From the NCBI RefSeq assembly GCF_002188635.1, contig NZ_NINX01000038.1, positions 62,001 through 126,000 of the forward strand: DNA of 64,000 bases. The letters are read 5' to 3'. Each line of letters opens with the position of its first letter. Position 1 is the first letter of the stretch. Below, piece by piece: positions 10,759 through 21,370 of the stretch. The translations under genes were made by a program, and so were the position numbers. Under the pieces are notes generated by a model, which was not told the DNA's origin, ran no database searches, and was given only the letters and a program-made list of their open reading frames with translations. This DNA is from Pigmentiphaga sp. NML030171. Its GTDB lineage: Bacteria; Pseudomonadota; Gammaproteobacteria; Burkholderiales; Burkholderiaceae_B.

Positions 10759-11751
10759 CTACTCCGCCTGCAGGCCGTGGCGCGCGACCACGTCCTTCCA
10801 GCGGGCGAATTCCTTGCGGTTCAGTTCCGCGAATTCCTCGGGCGAAGTCAATACGACGTCATAGCCCTTCTCGAGCAGGTCCTTGCGCATCTGCGGCGCC
10901 CCCATGATCGCGCCGATCTCGTCGTGCAGGCGCTGGACGATGGCCTTGGGCGTGCCGGCCGGCGCGTACATGCCCACCCAGATCGACAGGTCGTAGTCGG
11001 GATATCCCGACTCGGCCACCGTGGGCAGATCGGGCACCAGTTGCGAACGCAGCCTGCCGGTCTGGGCCATGGGCTTGAGCTTGCCCGAGGCCACGTTCGC
11101 GCGCGAGGCCTCGACCGTGCTGATCAGCATGGTCGAGCTGTTCTGCATGACGTCCATGGCCGCCACGCCCATGCCATTGGCCGGGATGTGGCGCATCTTC
11201 GTTCCCAACATGTCCTGCAGCACCAGGGAATACAGATGGGTGGTCGAGCCCGGGCCCGGCGAACTGTAGCTGACCTCGTCGCCCATTTTCTTCAAATAGG
11301 CGACGAATTCCGGAAAGGTCTTGGCCGGCACGGACGGGTGCGTCAGGATCAGCATCTGGCCCGAGGCGATCTGCCCGATGGGCGCGAAATCCTTGACCGG
11401 ATCGTAGGGCGTCTTGCGCGAAGCCGGGGTGATGACATGCGTGTTCAGGGACATCATCAACGTGTAGCCGTCGGGCGCGGCCTTGGCCACGTAGGCGGTG
11501 CCGATGGCGGCCGCCGCGCCGGGCTTGTTCTCGACCACGACGCTCTGGCCCAGCCGCGCCGCCAGCTTCTCGGACAGCAGGCGGGACAGCGTGTCGGCGC
11601 TCGTGCCCGGCGTATAGGGCACGACGATCCGGATGAGCCGGGAGGGGTAACCCCCCTCCGACTTGCCCGCCGCCTGCCCGTGGGCCGCCGCGGTGCCCAG
11701 CACCAACGTCAAGGCGAGCGCGAGCCGCGATGGGAAAAGGACGCCTTTCAT
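10759..11751 (-). CDS. Tripartite tricarboxylate transporter receptor (Bug family)
   Basis: A 330-residue periplasmic solute-binding protein with an N-terminal signal peptide (cleavage near AHG-QAA, about residue 25). The family core PIGQIASGQ...VKDFAPIG and IRIVVPYTPGTSADTLSR, NKPGAAAAIGTAYVAKAAPDGYTL is intact. Bug proteins bind small carboxylates or amides. No TctA/TctB membrane genes are nearby, which is normal for the many orphan members in Bordetella relatives. The ligand cannot be told from sequence. Confidence 0.92.
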   Translation of the reverse strand: MKGVLFPSRLALALTLVLGTAAAHGQAAGKSEGGYPSRLIRIVVPYTPGTSADTLSRLLSEKLAARLGQSVVVENKPGAAAAIGTAYVAKAAPDGYTLMMSLNTHVITPASRKTPYDPVKDFAPIGQIASGQMLILTHPSVPAKTFPEFVAYLKKMGDEVSYSSPGPGSTTHLYSLVLQDMLGTKMRHIPANGMGVAAMDVMQNSSTMLISTVEASRANVASGKLKPMAQTGRLRSQLVPDLPTVAESGYPDYDLSIWVGMYAPAGTPKAIVQRLHDEIGAIMGAPQMRKDLLEKGYDVVLTSPEEFAELNRKEFARWKDVVARHGLQAE

Positions 11752-11833
11752 GCTTTTGTCTCCTGACGATGTTCTGGGTCGCCCGCCGCGGCCGGTTCAT
11801 GCCGGCTCATGGCTCCTGCACTCACTCTAACAC

Positions 11834-11846
11834 ACATACAGTATGT
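11834..11846. promoter_or_regulatory. Perfect palindrome in promoter region of the Bug gene
   Basis: ACATAC-A-GTATGT is a perfect 6-1-6 dyad about 83 bp before the Bug start in a local AT-rich segment (11829-11870). This is GntR- or TetR-operator-like. No adjacent regulator other than cecR is present, and it differs from the cecR dyad. Confidence 0.45.
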
Positions 11847-11956
11847 TTTTATAAACAGTTAGGGTTTTCTAGGAACCCCGCCTTGTCTCCAAGATGTTCA
11901 TGCGTCACGCCGCGCCCGCGGTTGCGATGCACGGCGCCGTCCCCATATAGTCAGGC

Positions 11957-14900
11957 ATGACCATCGCCCGCCACCCCGTCGACGCTTTGCACGGCTTCCA
12001 TCCGGCCGTGGCCGCCTGGTTCCGCCAGGCGTTCGGCTCGGCGACGGAAGCCCAGCGCCGCGCCTGGCCGCATATCCGCGCCGGCCGTTCGACGCTCGTG
12101 GCCGCCCCCACCGGTTCCGGCAAGACGCTGACCGCCTTCCTGGCCGCCATCGACGAGCTGGTGCGAATGGGCGTGGACGCCGGCGGCGCGCTGCCGGACG
12201 CCACCATGGTCGTGTACGTCTCGCCGCTGAAGGCGCTGTCGAACGATATCCGCGTCAACCTGCAGGCGCCGCTCGAAGGCATCGCCGCGGAACTCGACCG
12301 CATGGGCCTGCCCGACCCGGGCATCCGTACCGCCGTGCGCACTGGCGACACCGAGGCGCAGGCCAGGCAGGCGATGCGCAAGCGGCCGCCGCACATCCTG
12401 GTGACGACGCCCGAATCGCTGTATGTGCTGCTGGGTTCGGACGGCGGGCGCCGCATGCTCGCCGACGTGCGCACCGTGATCGTGGACGAAATCCACGCCA
12501 TGGCGGGCAACAAACGGGGCAGCCACCTGGCCCTCACGCTGGAACGGCTTGACGCCCTGTGCGGCAGGCGTCCCGTCCGCATCGGGCTCTCGGCCACGCA
12601 GAAGCCACTGTCGGCCGTGGCACGCTTCCTGGCCGGGCCGGCCCACGCGGACGACTGCGCGATCGTCGACGTCGAACACGTGCGGCGCCGCGACCTGGAC
12701 CTGGAGCTGCCGCCCGTCCCCCTGGAGGCCGTCATGGCCACCGATGTCTGGGACCGCGTGTACGACCGCATGGCCGAACTGGTGGGGCAGCACCGCACCA
12801 CGCTGGTCTTCGTCAACACCCGCCGCATGGCAGAACGCGCTGCCCGCCACCTGGCCGACCGCCTGGGCGAGGAAGCGGTGGCCGCCCACCACGGCAGCCT
12901 GGCCAAGGAACACCGGCTCGACGCCGAACAACGGCTCAAGCGCGGCGAACTGCGCGTGCTGGTCGCCACCGCCTCGCTGGAACTGGGCATAGACATCGGC
13001 GACGTCGACCTGGTCTGCCAGGTCGGCTCGCCGCGCACGATATCCGCCTTCCTGCAACGGGTGGGCCGCTCGGGCCACCACGTGGGCGGCATCCCCAAGG
13101 GACGCCTGTTCCCGACCTCGCGCGACGAGTTGATCGAATGCGCAGCGCTGCTCGACTGTGTGCGGCGCGACGAGCTGGATGCGCTGCACGTGCCCATCGC
13201 GCCGCTGGACGTGCTGGCCCAGCAACTGGTGGCCGAGGTCGCCTGCCAGGAATGGAGCGAGGAAGCCCTGTACGCGCTGGTGCGGCGCGCGGCGCCCTAT
13301 GCGGACCTGGAGCGGCCGGCGTACGACGCGGTGCTGCGCATGCTGGCCGAGGGCTACACCGGCCGCCAGGGCGTGCGCGCGGCCTACATCCACCGCGACG
13401 TGGTGACGGGCGCGCTGCGCGGGCGGCGCGGCAGCAAGCTCACGGCGGTCACCTCGGGCGGTACCATCCCCGACAACGCCGACTACACCGTGCTGCTGGA
13501 ACCGCAAGGGCTGATGGTCGGCACGGTCAACGAGGACTTCGCGGTCGAAAGCCTGGCCGGCGACGTCTTCCAGTTGGGCAACACGTCCTATCGCATCCTG
13601 CGCGTGGAAGCCGGCCGCGTCCGCGTGGAGGACGCGCACGGCGCCGCGCCCAGCATCCCGTTCTGGCTAGGCGAGGCGCCCGGCCGCAGCGACGAACTGT
13701 CGGCCGGCGTCTCGCGCCTGCGCGCCAGGGTCGAAAGCCTGCTGGCGCGCTCCGGCGACACCTCGCCCGACGTCGAGGGCGCCATCCAGGCGCTGATGGA
13801 CGAGATCGGCTTGAACACCTCGGCAGCGCGCCAGATCGTCGAGTACCTGGCGCGCGCGAAAGCGGCGCTGGGCCGGCTGCCCACCCATGACGCGCTGGTC
13901 ATGGAACGTTTCTTCGACGAGTCGGGCGGCATGCAGCTGGTGGTGCACTCCCCCTTCGGCAGCCGGCTCAACCGCGCCTGGGGCCTGGCCCTGCGCAAGC
14001 GCTTCTGCCGCAGCTTCAACTTCGAGTTGCAGGCCGCGGCCACCGAGGACGCCATCGTGCTGTCGCTGTCCACCAGCCACAGCTTCCCGCTGGACGAAGT
14101 CTGGCGCTACCTGCGCTCGAACACCGCCGAGCACCTGCTGGTGCAGGCCTTGCTGGACGCACCGCTGTTCAACGTGCGCTGGCGCTGGAACGCCACCACC
14201 GCGCTGGCGCTGCCGCGCTACGTGGGCGGCCGCAAGGTCGCGCCGCAGTTGCAGCGCATGAAAAGCGACGACCTGCTGGCCGCGGTTTTCCCCGACCAGG
14301 CGGCCTGCCTCGAGAACGTGGTCGGGGAACGCGAGATCCCCGACCACCCACTGGTCGCGCAGACCATCGGCGACTGCCTGCACGAGGCGATGGACGCCGA
14401 AGGCTGGCTCGCGCTGCTGCGGCGGATCGAGAAGCGGGAAATCGAATTGGTGGCGCGTGACCTGCCCACCCCATCGCCGCTGGCCATGGAGATACTCAGC
14501 GCGCGCCCCTACGCTTTCCTGGACGACGCGCCGCTGGAGGAACGCCGTACCCAGGCCGTGCAGGCTCGCCGCTGGACCGATCCGGAATCGGCGGACGACC
14601 TGGGCGCCCTGGATGCCGGCGCCATCGAAGCGGTGGCCGCCGAAGCCTGGCCGCAGGCGCGCGGCACCGATGAAATGCAGGAGGCGCTGGCAAGTCTGGC
14701 CTGCGTGACCGAAGCCGAGGCGGCGGCCAACGACGGCTGGCGGGACTGGCTGGGCGCGCTGGCGGACGAAGGGCGGGCGACACGGCTGCGCCTGGGACCC
14801 GGCGCCGCCCTGTGGGTACCGGTCGAGCGCCTGGCCTGCGTGCGCGCCCTTTACCCCGGAGCTCGCGCCGAACCGGACATCGCCCTGCCCGCCGGCTGCG

Positions 14901-16294
14901 ACGAACCGTGGGAGGCCGACGCCGCCCTGGTCGAAGTCGTGCGCGCGCGGCTGACCGGATTCGGACCGCTCGAGCTGCCGCGCATCGCCGCCGACCTCCG
15001 GCTGCCCGAGACCGTCGTCGCCGCGGCACTCGCCCGGCTCGAGGCCGAGGGCTACGTCATGCGCGGCCGCTTCCACCCGCAGGCACGGCAGGAAGAATGG
15101 TGCGAACGGCACCTGCTGGCCCGTATCCACCGCTACACCATCAAGCGCCTGCGCCGCGAGATCGAGCCGGTCGAACGGCAGGACTTCATGCGCTTCCTGC
15201 TGGCGTGGCAACACGTCGCGCCGGACGCCCGCCTGCAAGGCCCCGGCTCCCTGCCACAGGTCATCGACCAGTTGGAAGGCTACGAAGCCGCTGCCGGAGC
15301 CTGGGAATCGGACATCCTGCCGGCGCGGCTCGACGCCTACTCGCCCGGCTGGCTGGACGGGTTGAGCCAGGCCGGCAAAGTGGTCTGGATGCGCCTGGCG
15401 AGCCAGGGCAAGTCCACGGCCGGACCGGTGCGCGCCACGCCCATGGTACTGCTGCCCCGGCGCCACCTTGGCCCCTGGCAGGCGCTCGTGCCGCCGGACC
15501 AGCAGGCCGAATTGTCGGCACGCGCGCAGCGGGTGCGCGAGGCACTGGCCAGCCACGGCGCGATGTTCTTCGACGAACTGCTGGGCGACACCCGCCTGCT
15601 GCCCAATGAACTGGAAACGGCGCTGGGCGAACTGGTCGCGGCGGGCGCCGCGAACGCCGACAGCTACGCCGGCCTGCGCGCGCTGCTCGTCCCCGCGTCC
15701 CAGCGCACCGCCCACCAGCGTCGGCGTTCGCGCCACGGCACGGCCCCGAACCAGATGGACCAGGCCGGCCGCTGGGCGCTGCTGCGCCGGCCCGCCGCCA
15801 CCGACCCCGCGCCCCCCGGCAAACGTACGCGTACGGATCCGCAGGTCCTGGAACACATCGCCCAGGTCCTCCTGCGCCGCTACGGCGTCGTCTTCTGGCG
15901 CCTGCTGGAACGCGAGGCCCGCTGGCTGCCGCCGTGGCGCGAGCTGCTGCCCGTGCTCCACCGCCTGGAGGCCCGCGGCGACGTGCGGGGCGGCCGCTTC
16001 GTGGCCGGCCTGGCGGGCGAACAGTTCGCGCTGCCCGAGGCCATCCCGCTGCTGCGCGGCATCCGGCGCCGCGAGCCCGGCGGCGAACTGGCCTGCGTCT
16101 GCGCCGCCGATCCGCTGAACCTGGCGGGCGTGCTGCTGCCCGGGGAAAAGATACCCGCGCTGGCCGGCAACCGCGTACTGTATCGCGACGGACTGCCCGT
16201 GGCCGCCGCCGTCGCGGGCGACATCCGCTATCTGGTCGAGGCCGCGCCCGACGAGCGCGAGCGGCTGCGCGCGGCGCTGGTGGCGCGACGCTGA
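11957..16294 (+). CDS. lhr: Large superfamily-2 helicase Lhr
   Basis: A 1445-residue ATP-dependent DNA/RNA helicase. The SF2 core has motif I PTGSGKT (51-57), motif II DEIH (about 177-180), motif III SATQ and, in the second RecA domain, QRVGRSGH (motif VI). This is followed by the winged-helix/Lhr-core domains and the long Lhr C-terminal extension, so it is a full-length Lhr rather than the ~850-residue Lhr-core form. The Asp-Glu-Ile-His box and the SATQ motif are characteristic of Lhr. It is implicated in DNA repair in other bacteria. It stands alone between the Bug gene and the LigJ-like gene. ATG follows no strong Shine-Dalgarno. Confidence 0.96.
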   Translation: MTIARHPVDALHGFHPAVAAWFRQAFGSATEAQRRAWPHIRAGRSTLVAAPTGSGKTLTAFLAAIDELVRMGVDAGGALPDATMVVYVSPLKALSNDIRVNLQAPLEGIAAELDRMGLPDPGIRTAVRTGDTEAQARQAMRKRPPHILVTTPESLYVLLGSDGGRRMLADVRTVIVDEIHAMAGNKRGSHLALTLERLDALCGRRPVRIGLSATQKPLSAVARFLAGPAHADDCAIVDVEHVRRRDLDLELPPVPLEAVMATDVWDRVYDRMAELVGQHRTTLVFVNTRRMAERAARHLADRLGEEAVAAHHGSLAKEHRLDAEQRLKRGELRVLVATASLELGIDIGDVDLVCQVGSPRTISAFLQRVGRSGHHVGGIPKGRLFPTSRDELIECAALLDCVRRDELDALHVPIAPLDVLAQQLVAEVACQEWSEEALYALVRRAAPYADLERPAYDAVLRMLAEGYTGRQGVRAAYIHRDVVTGALRGRRGSKLTAVTSGGTIPDNADYTVLLEPQGLMVGTVNEDFAVESLAGDVFQLGNTSYRILRVEAGRVRVEDAHGAAPSIPFWLGEAPGRSDELSAGVSRLRARVESLLARSGDTSPDVEGAIQALMDEIGLNTSAARQIVEYLARAKAALGRLPTHDALVMERFFDESGGMQLVVHSPFGSRLNRAWGLALRKRFCRSFNFELQAAATEDAIVLSLSTSHSFPLDEVWRYLRSNTAEHLLVQALLDAPLFNVRWRWNATTALALPRYVGGRKVAPQLQRMKSDDLLAAVFPDQAACLENVVGEREIPDHPLVAQTIGDCLHEAMDAEGWLALLRRIEKREIELVARDLPTPSPLAMEILSARPYAFLDDAPLEERRTQAVQARRWTDPESADDLGALDAGAIEAVAAEAWPQARGTDEMQEALASLACVTEAEAAANDGWRDWLGALADEGRATRLRLGPGAALWVPVERLACVRALYPGARAEPDIALPAGCDEPWEADAALVEVVRARLTGFGPLELPRIAADLRLPETVVAAALARLEAEGYVMRGRFHPQARQEEWCERHLLARIHRYTIKRLRREIEPVERQDFMRFLLAWQHVAPDARLQGPGSLPQVIDQLEGYEAAAGAWESDILPARLDAYSPGWLDGLSQAGKVVWMRLASQGKSTAGPVRATPMVLLPRRHLGPWQALVPPDQQAELSARAQRVREALASHGAMFFDELLGDTRLLPNELETALGELVAAGAANADSYAGLRALLVPASQRTAHQRRRSRHGTAPNQMDQAGRWALLRRPAATDPAPPGKRTRTDPQVLEHIAQVLLRRYGVVFWRLLEREARWLPPWRELLPVLHRLEARGDVRGGRFVAGLAGEQFALPEAIPLLRGIRRREPGGELACVCAADPLNLAGVLLPGEKIPALAGNRVLYRDGLPVAAAVAGDIRYLVEAAPDERERLRAALVARR

Positions 16295-16487
16295 AGTCCC
16301 CCCGGCGGCCCCTCCCGGCCGCGCAAACCCGAAAAGCAGAAATGCGGAAAACAGCGGGTATCGCGCAAGTGTAAGCGGCTACAATTGCGCGTTGCGTAGG
16401 CGGCCCACGGGCCGTCCGGATTCTCCCCCATCGATGGCCCCGCGGCCCCGGCCGACGCCATCCTTCGCCACACAGGAATTGCGCAGC

Positions 16488-17510
16488 ATGATCATCGATT
16501 GCCACGGTCACTACACGACCTCGCCTGCCGCCCACAACCAATGGCGCGACCAGCAGAAGGCCAACTTCAAGGCCGGCGGCGACATCGACCCGGCCTATCC
16601 CGATATCTCCGACGACGAGATCCGCGAGACCATCGAGAAGAACCAGCTGCGCCTCCTGCGCGAGCGCGGCGCCGACATGACCATCTTCTCGCCCCGTGCC
16701 TCCGCCATGGAGCCCCACGTCGGCAACGAGAACGTCAGCCAGGTCTGGGCCCGCCGCTCGAACGACCTGATCAAGCGCGTCGTCGACCTGTACCCCGAGA
16801 CCTTCATCGGCGTCTGCCAGCTGCCGCAATCGCCCGGCGTCTCCATCGCCAGTTCCATCGCCGAGCTCGAGCGTTGCGTCACCGAACTGGGCTTCGTCGG
16901 CTGCAACCTCAACCCCGACCCGTCCGGCGGCAGCTTCAGCGCCCCGCCGCTGACCGACCGCTCGTGGTATCCGTTCTTCGAGAAAATGGTCGAGCTGGAC
17001 GTGCCGGCCATGATCCACGTCTCGGGTTCGTGCAACTGCGCGATGCACGCCACCGGCGCCTACTACCTGGCCGCCGATACCATCGCCTTCATGCAGTTCA
17101 TCGAAGGCGACCTGTTCCGCGACTTCCCGACGCTGCGCTTCATCATTCCCCATGGCGGCGGCGCCGTGCCCTACCACTGGGGCCGCTACCGCGGGCTGGC
17201 CGACATGCTCAAGCGCCCGCCGCTGGCCGAGCACGTGATGAAGAACGTCTACTTCGACACCTGCGTCTACCACCAGCCCGGCATCGACCTGCTGTTCGAG
17301 GTCATCGACGTCGACAACATCCTGTTCGGATCGGAAATGGTGGGCGCGGTGCGCGGCATCGACCCCCAGACCGGGCACTATTTCGATGACACCAAGCGCT
17401 ACATCGACGCGCTGGACATCCCGGCGGAAGACAAGCGCAAGGTGTTCGAACTGAACGCGCGCCGGGTCTATCCGCGCCTGGACGCGCAACTGAAGGCACG
17501 GGGACTGTAA
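16488..17510 (+). CDS. ligJ: LigJ-like 4-oxalomesaconate hydratase / amidohydrolase
   Basis: A 340-residue member of the amidohydrolase-fold family. The N-terminal metal motif is HGHY (His6, His8), followed by FSPRAS, LNPDPSGG, MIHVSGSCN, HGGGAVPYHWGR and FDTCVYHQPGIDLL, all of which match 4-oxalomesaconate hydratases (LigJ) of the protocatechuate 4,5-cleavage pathway. It adds water to 4-oxalomesaconate to give 4-carboxy-4-hydroxy-2-oxoadipate. The ATG at 16488 follows CAGGAATT; the frame extends further upstream without homology. No ligAB, ligC, ligI, galB or aldolase gene is nearby, so the true substrate may be a related tricarboxylic ring-cleavage product. A stem-loop follows. Confidence 0.82.
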   Translation: MIIDCHGHYTTSPAAHNQWRDQQKANFKAGGDIDPAYPDISDDEIRETIEKNQLRLLRERGADMTIFSPRASAMEPHVGNENVSQVWARRSNDLIKRVVDLYPETFIGVCQLPQSPGVSIASSIAELERCVTELGFVGCNLNPDPSGGSFSAPPLTDRSWYPFFEKMVELDVPAMIHVSGSCNCAMHATGAYYLAADTIAFMQFIEGDLFRDFPTLRFIIPHGGGAVPYHWGRYRGLADMLKRPPLAEHVMKNVYFDTCVYHQPGIDLLFEVIDVDNILFGSEMVGAVRGIDPQTGHYFDDTKRYIDALDIPAEDKRKVFELNARRVYPRLDAQLKARGL

Positions 17511-17534
17511 ACCGCGGTTTCCCCCTTGCCTGAC

Positions 17535-17571
17535 GGGGCCTGCCGGCGTCATCGACGCGCCGGCAGGCCCC
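17535..17571 (+). terminator. 14-bp GC-rich stem-loop after the LigJ-like gene
   Basis: GGGGCCTGCCGGCG (17535-17548) pairs perfectly with CGCCGGCAGGCCCC (17558-17571) around a 9-base loop, 24 bp after the stop. No T-tract follows, so it may be a Rho-assisted or weak terminator, or a stability hairpin. It separates the LigJ-like gene from the next transcription unit. Confidence 0.6.
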
Positions 17572-17595
17572 ATGTGCATTCCGGCCTCCAAAGGC

Positions 17596-17626
17596 CTCCA
17601 CCGATACTTGTCAGGTATCGGTGGAG
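17596..17626. promoter_or_regulatory. 12-bp inverted repeat upstream of FAH/extradiol operon, likely LysR site
   Basis: CTCCACCGATAC and GTATCGGTGGAG form a perfect 12-bp dyad with a 7-base centre (TTGTCAG). The inner part, CGATA-N9-TATCG, recurs at 22441-22459 next to the LysR gene at 22462, on the other strand with AGGTATCG also conserved. It is 106 bp upstream of the FAH start, a sensible distance for a LysR activator site. Confidence 0.65.
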
Positions 17627-17732
17627 AAAACCCGCCATCTTTTCCCCATCGCTCCCCCGCCTTACGCTTGCATCGGGCACAAGGGCGTGCTCATTCTTCC
17701 CGCACGCCCCATAACAGAGACAGGAATCCCCG

Positions 17733-18569
17733 ATGCGCTACGTCCGCTTCCTCCATGACGGCACCCCCTACCTCGGCACCCGCGAGGGCAACAAGATCCG
17801 GATCCTGGGCGAGGAATCGATCGAATCCCTGCTGGTCGCCGACACCGACCTCGAAACCTACGCCGGCACCCGCGGCGGCGGCAAGCTGGTGGACGAGGCC
17901 GACGTCGCCTACCTGCCCGTCGTCGAGCATCCGGCCAAGATCTTCTGCATCGGCCTGAACTACGCCGACCACACCAAGGAAAGCAAGTACGAGCAGCCCG
18001 CCTATCCCACCATCTTCCCGCGCTACGACACCAGCCTGGTCGGCCATGGCCAACCCATCGTCCGCCCGCGCGTGTCCGACTCCCTGGACTTCGAGGGCGA
18101 ACTGGCGGTGATTCTCAAGCGCGGCGGGCGGCACATCAGGAAGGAAGACGCGCTCGACTGCATTGCCGGCTATGCTCTGTTCAACGACGGCTCGGTGCGC
18201 GAATACCAGTTCCTGTCCCCGCAATGGACGGTGGGCAAGAACTTCGACGCCACCGGCGCCTTCGGTCCGGAACTGGTCACCGCCAGCGAAGTGCCGCCCG
18301 CGGCGCGCGGCCTGCGCCTGGAAACGCGCCTGAACGGCGAAGTGGTCCAGTCGGCCAGCACCGACGACATGATCTTCGACATCCCCACGCTGATCAGCGT
18401 CATCAGCGAGGCGATCACGCTGGAACCCAGCGACGTCATCGTCACCGGCACGCCCGCCGGCATAGGCTGGGCCCGCACGCCCAAGCTGCTGATGCGCGCC
18501 GGCGATGTCTGCGAAATATCGGTGACCGGCTTCGCCACCCTGCGCAACCCGATCGCCGACGAAGCCTGA
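17733..18569 (+). CDS. Fumarylacetoacetate hydrolase (FAH) family enzyme
   Basis: A 278-residue protein with a short N-terminal region and the FAH fold (about 70-278). The metal site is set by FEGELAVIL (acidic residues near 120) and the conserved IFCIGLNYADH, SPQWTVGKNFDATGAFGP and GTPAGIGWAR motifs. Such enzymes cleave C-C bonds of acylpyruvates or act as hydratases/decarboxylases in aromatic catabolism. The next gene, an extradiol dioxygenase, starts 34 bp after its stop, so the likely substrate is the ring-cleavage product of that enzyme. Its own preceding region carries the CGATA-N9-TATCG dyad. Confidence 0.9.
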   Translation: MRYVRFLHDGTPYLGTREGNKIRILGEESIESLLVADTDLETYAGTRGGGKLVDEADVAYLPVVEHPAKIFCIGLNYADHTKESKYEQPAYPTIFPRYDTSLVGHGQPIVRPRVSDSLDFEGELAVILKRGGRHIRKEDALDCIAGYALFNDGSVREYQFLSPQWTVGKNFDATGAFGPELVTASEVPPAARGLRLETRLNGEVVQSASTDDMIFDIPTLISVISEAITLEPSDVIVTGTPAGIGWARTPKLLMRAGDVCEISVTGFATLRNPIADEA

Positions 18570-18603
18570 ACGTCCGGCCACGGCCGCACGACGGAGGAGA
18601 CCC

Positions 18604-19545
18604 ATGAGCATACAGACCCAGCATGGCGCGGGCACCCGGCAAGCCGCGGTGCATTCCATCGACCACTACGCGTTGATGGTTCCGGACCTGCCCCTCGCCC
18701 GCCATTTCCACGAGGCCTTCGGCCTCACGGTCGAGGACGAGGGCCATGGCCTGGCGCTGCGGGCGCGGGACGGACACGTCTCGGCCCGCCTCCACGCGGG
18801 CCCGCGCAAGGCGCTGGCCTACCTCAGCTTCAATTGCTATGCCGGCGACCTGGCGGCCATCCGCGCTCAGCTGGAGCAGGCCGGCGTCGCAACGGCCGCC
18901 GGCGTGCCGCACGCCACCGCCGAGGGCATCTGGTTCCACGACGCGGACGGCAACCTGATCCAGGTCAAGGCCGGCCCCAAGATCACGCCGGACGCCAAGA
19001 GCCCGCTGGACGACATCCACGTGCAAGCCGACGCGCGCGGCGCCCGCTTCCGCAGCCAGGTCGCGCAGGTCCGCCCGCGCCGCCTGTCCCACGTACTGCT
19101 GTTCACGCCCGACGTCTCGCGTGCGCTGGCTTTCTATGAAAAGACGCTGGGCCTGAGGCTGTCCGACCGGTCCGGCGACGGCATCGCCTTCACCCACGCC
19201 CCGCATGGCTGCGACCATCACCTGGTTGCCTTCGCCCGCAGTTCGGCACGCGGCTGGCATCACTCGGCCTGGGACGTGGCCAGCATCGACCAGGTCGGCC
19301 AGGGAGCGGCGCAGATGGCCGCAGCGGGCTACACGCGCGGATGGGGAACGGGCCGGCACGTGCTGGGATCGAACTTCTTCCACTACGTGCGCGACCCGTG
19401 GGGTTCGTACTGCGAATACTCGGCCGACATCGATTACATCTCGGCCGAGCACGGGTGGCCCTCGGGAGATTTCCCGCCCGAGGACAGCCTGTATCAGTGG
19501 GGGCCGGACGTGCCGCCGGACTTCATTCACAACACCGAGGCCTGA
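18604..19545 (+). CDS. Type I extradiol dioxygenase (two-domain VOC family)
   Basis: A 313-residue protein of two vicinal-oxygen-chelate domains. The catalytic C-terminal domain keeps the three iron ligands of catechol 2,3-dioxygenase types: His163 (LSHVLLF), His219/His220 (GWHHSAW) and Glu271 (YCEYSAD). It should open a catecholic ring next to one of the hydroxyls. A strong ribosome site (GGAGGAGA, 6 bp before ATG) and a 34-bp gap link it to the FAH-family gene, which probably processes the product. The substrate ring is not identified by the sequence. Convergent with the flavin hydroxylase, 123 bp apart. Confidence 0.88.
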   Translation: MSIQTQHGAGTRQAAVHSIDHYALMVPDLPLARHFHEAFGLTVEDEGHGLALRARDGHVSARLHAGPRKALAYLSFNCYAGDLAAIRAQLEQAGVATAAGVPHATAEGIWFHDADGNLIQVKAGPKITPDAKSPLDDIHVQADARGARFRSQVAQVRPRRLSHVLLFTPDVSRALAFYEKTLGLRLSDRSGDGIAFTHAPHGCDHHLVAFARSSARGWHHSAWDVASIDQVGQGAAQMAAAGYTRGWGTGRHVLGSNFFHYVRDPWGSYCEYSADIDYISAEHGWPSGDFPPEDSLYQWGPDVPPDFIHNTEA

Positions 19546-19668
19546 TCGAGCATACATGCCGGTCGATGCGACCGGCATGCAGACTCCACCCCACTGCTGG
19601 CCCTGGCCAGCGAAATACGCGAAGCGGTCGAGGACGGTGCGTTCGCGCAATGGTGCCGCCGGCGGCGG

Positions 19669-21357
19669 TCAGCCCATCCGCCCCCGGCCTGTCGCCCGGG
19701 CCAGCGTCGACCGCGCATCGGCCCCCGCCCGCCCCCGCCAGGCGATATGGTGGTCCGGCCGGATCAACACCCGCTCGGCGCCATAAAGCGCCTGCGCGGC
19801 GTCATCGTCGAGCTCCAGCACCTCCAGGCCCAGGCCGTACTCGTCCGCCACCGCGTGCCACGCCTGGCGCTCGCCGGCCGGCAGCGCGCCAAAGGCAAGC
19901 AGCGTGAAGTCGCGCCCGAACAAGTCGAACAGCACCTTGCCGCGCACGACGGCATGCGGCGCGCGCGACCCCGGCAAGGCCAGGGGCACGTAGCGGTTCG
20001 GATCGTCTTGCGGCGCGGGACCTGGCTCGACCGCGACGATGGGACTGTCCAGGTAGCGCACGCCTAATTGCAGGCCGGGAATGTTGAACTCGCTGGCCAC
20101 GTGCGCGGCCAGGCGGCGGCCGAGCTCGGCGCGCGCCCGCACGCCGGCCTCGCTCTCTTCCTCGATGTCGGCGCCGGCGCGCAGGTTGCCGATGCTGTCC
20201 GCCATGCTGCGCGCGAAGGCCGTATTGCGCAGCGCCATGGGCCGGCGTTCGCGCTCGTAGCTGTCCAGCAGCGCGGGCGGGGCCGCGCCCTGGATGACGG
20301 CGGCCAGTTTCCAGCCCAGATTCACCACGTCGTCGATCGAGGTGTTGTAGCCCATGCCTCCGGTGGGCGTGAAAAGATGCGCGGCATCGCCCGCCAGGAA
20401 CACGCGGCCACCGGCCATCCTGTCCGCCACCAGCGTATAGCCGGCCACCCAGGGCAGGCGATCGATGAGTTCGAAGTCGAATTCCCTGCCCACCACGGCA
20501 TGGGCGGTGGCGACCGGATCGATGTCGCCAGGCGCCTGGCCGGGGGCCAGTTGCACGGCAAGGAGGAAGGTCTCGATGCCGTCCACGGCGATCAGCAGCC
20601 CCCGCTGGCGCGCGTTCACGGCCCAATACTGCCAGGCGGGCTGCTTGCCGATCGCGTCGTAGAGCCGCCTGGACCGGAAGTAGATGGACAACATCTGGCC
20701 GCCGAAGAAATCGCGCTGCTCGCTGCCCTGTCCGGAATAGCCCACGCCCAGCGACTTGCGCACCAGGCTGCGGGGACCGTCGCACCCGACGAGGTAGCGC
20801 GCTTGCAGTTGCCACGCCTGACCACCGCCTTCGGGTTCGACCGTGGCCGTGACGCCCTGCTCGTCCTGTTCGACGGCCACCGCGCGCTGCCCCAGGCACA
20901 GCCGCACGCTTGGATACGCGGCCGCGCGCCGGCGCAGCACCGGCTCGATCAGCATCTGCTGCACCCGATGCGGCAGCTCGGGAGTCGGCCACGCATCGCT
21001 GCCGTAGTCGCCGGCATTGTCCGGAGCATGGCCGCCGGCCTCGCTGCGCCGAGCCGCCTCGCCGCGGCTCGGGATCCTGAACCGCGCCAGCTCGTGCTCG
21101 GCCAGCTGCGTGCAATAGACCACGTCCTGCGGATAATCCGGCGGCAGGCCCAGGGCCCGGATCTCGTCGGAGAAACCCCGCCGGCGATAGTGCTCCATGG
21201 TCCGGGCCGAGGTCGCGTTGGCCTTGGGAAAGGCCGGCGGATCGGCATCCTCTTCCAGCAGGACGCAGGGAATGTCCCGGCACCCGAGTTCGATGGCCAG
21301 CATCAGGCCGGCGGGACCGCCGCCGACGATGGCGACTTCTGTCTGCATGGTATTCAC
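19669..21357 (-). CDS. FAD-dependent aromatic hydroxylase
   Basis: About 562 residues from a GTG at 21357, which has AAGGAAG at good spacing; an ATG at 21348 (559 residues) is the alternative. It is a class A flavoprotein monooxygenase (PheA/TfdB/HbpA-like): GGGPAG (about 12-17) for FAD, VGCDGPRSLVRKSLG (the DG motif) and GDAAHLFTPTGGMGYNTSIDDVVNLGWKL. A C-terminal thioredoxin-like tail (about 440-562) is the family's dimer domain. It would hydroxylate a phenolic substrate to the catechol needed by the extradiol dioxygenase. It follows the Bug gene by 13 bp. Confidence 0.88.
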   Translation of the reverse strand: MNTMQTEVAIVGGGPAGLMLAIELGCRDIPCVLLEEDADPPAFPKANATSARTMEHYRRRGFSDEIRALGLPPDYPQDVVYCTQLAEHELARFRIPSRGEAARRSEAGGHAPDNAGDYGSDAWPTPELPHRVQQMLIEPVLRRRAAAYPSVRLCLGQRAVAVEQDEQGVTATVEPEGGGQAWQLQARYLVGCDGPRSLVRKSLGVGYSGQGSEQRDFFGGQMLSIYFRSRRLYDAIGKQPAWQYWAVNARQRGLLIAVDGIETFLLAVQLAPGQAPGDIDPVATAHAVVGREFDFELIDRLPWVAGYTLVADRMAGGRVFLAGDAAHLFTPTGGMGYNTSIDDVVNLGWKLAAVIQGAAPPALLDSYERERRPMALRNTAFARSMADSIGNLRAGADIEEESEAGVRARAELGRRLAAHVASEFNIPGLQLGVRYLDSPIVAVEPGPAPQDDPNRYVPLALPGSRAPHAVVRGKVLFDLFGRDFTLLAFGALPAGERQAWHAVADEYGLGLEVLELDDDAAQALYGAERVLIRPDHHIAWRGRAGADARSTLARATGRGRMG

Positions 21358-21370
21358 GGTAAGGCTTCCT

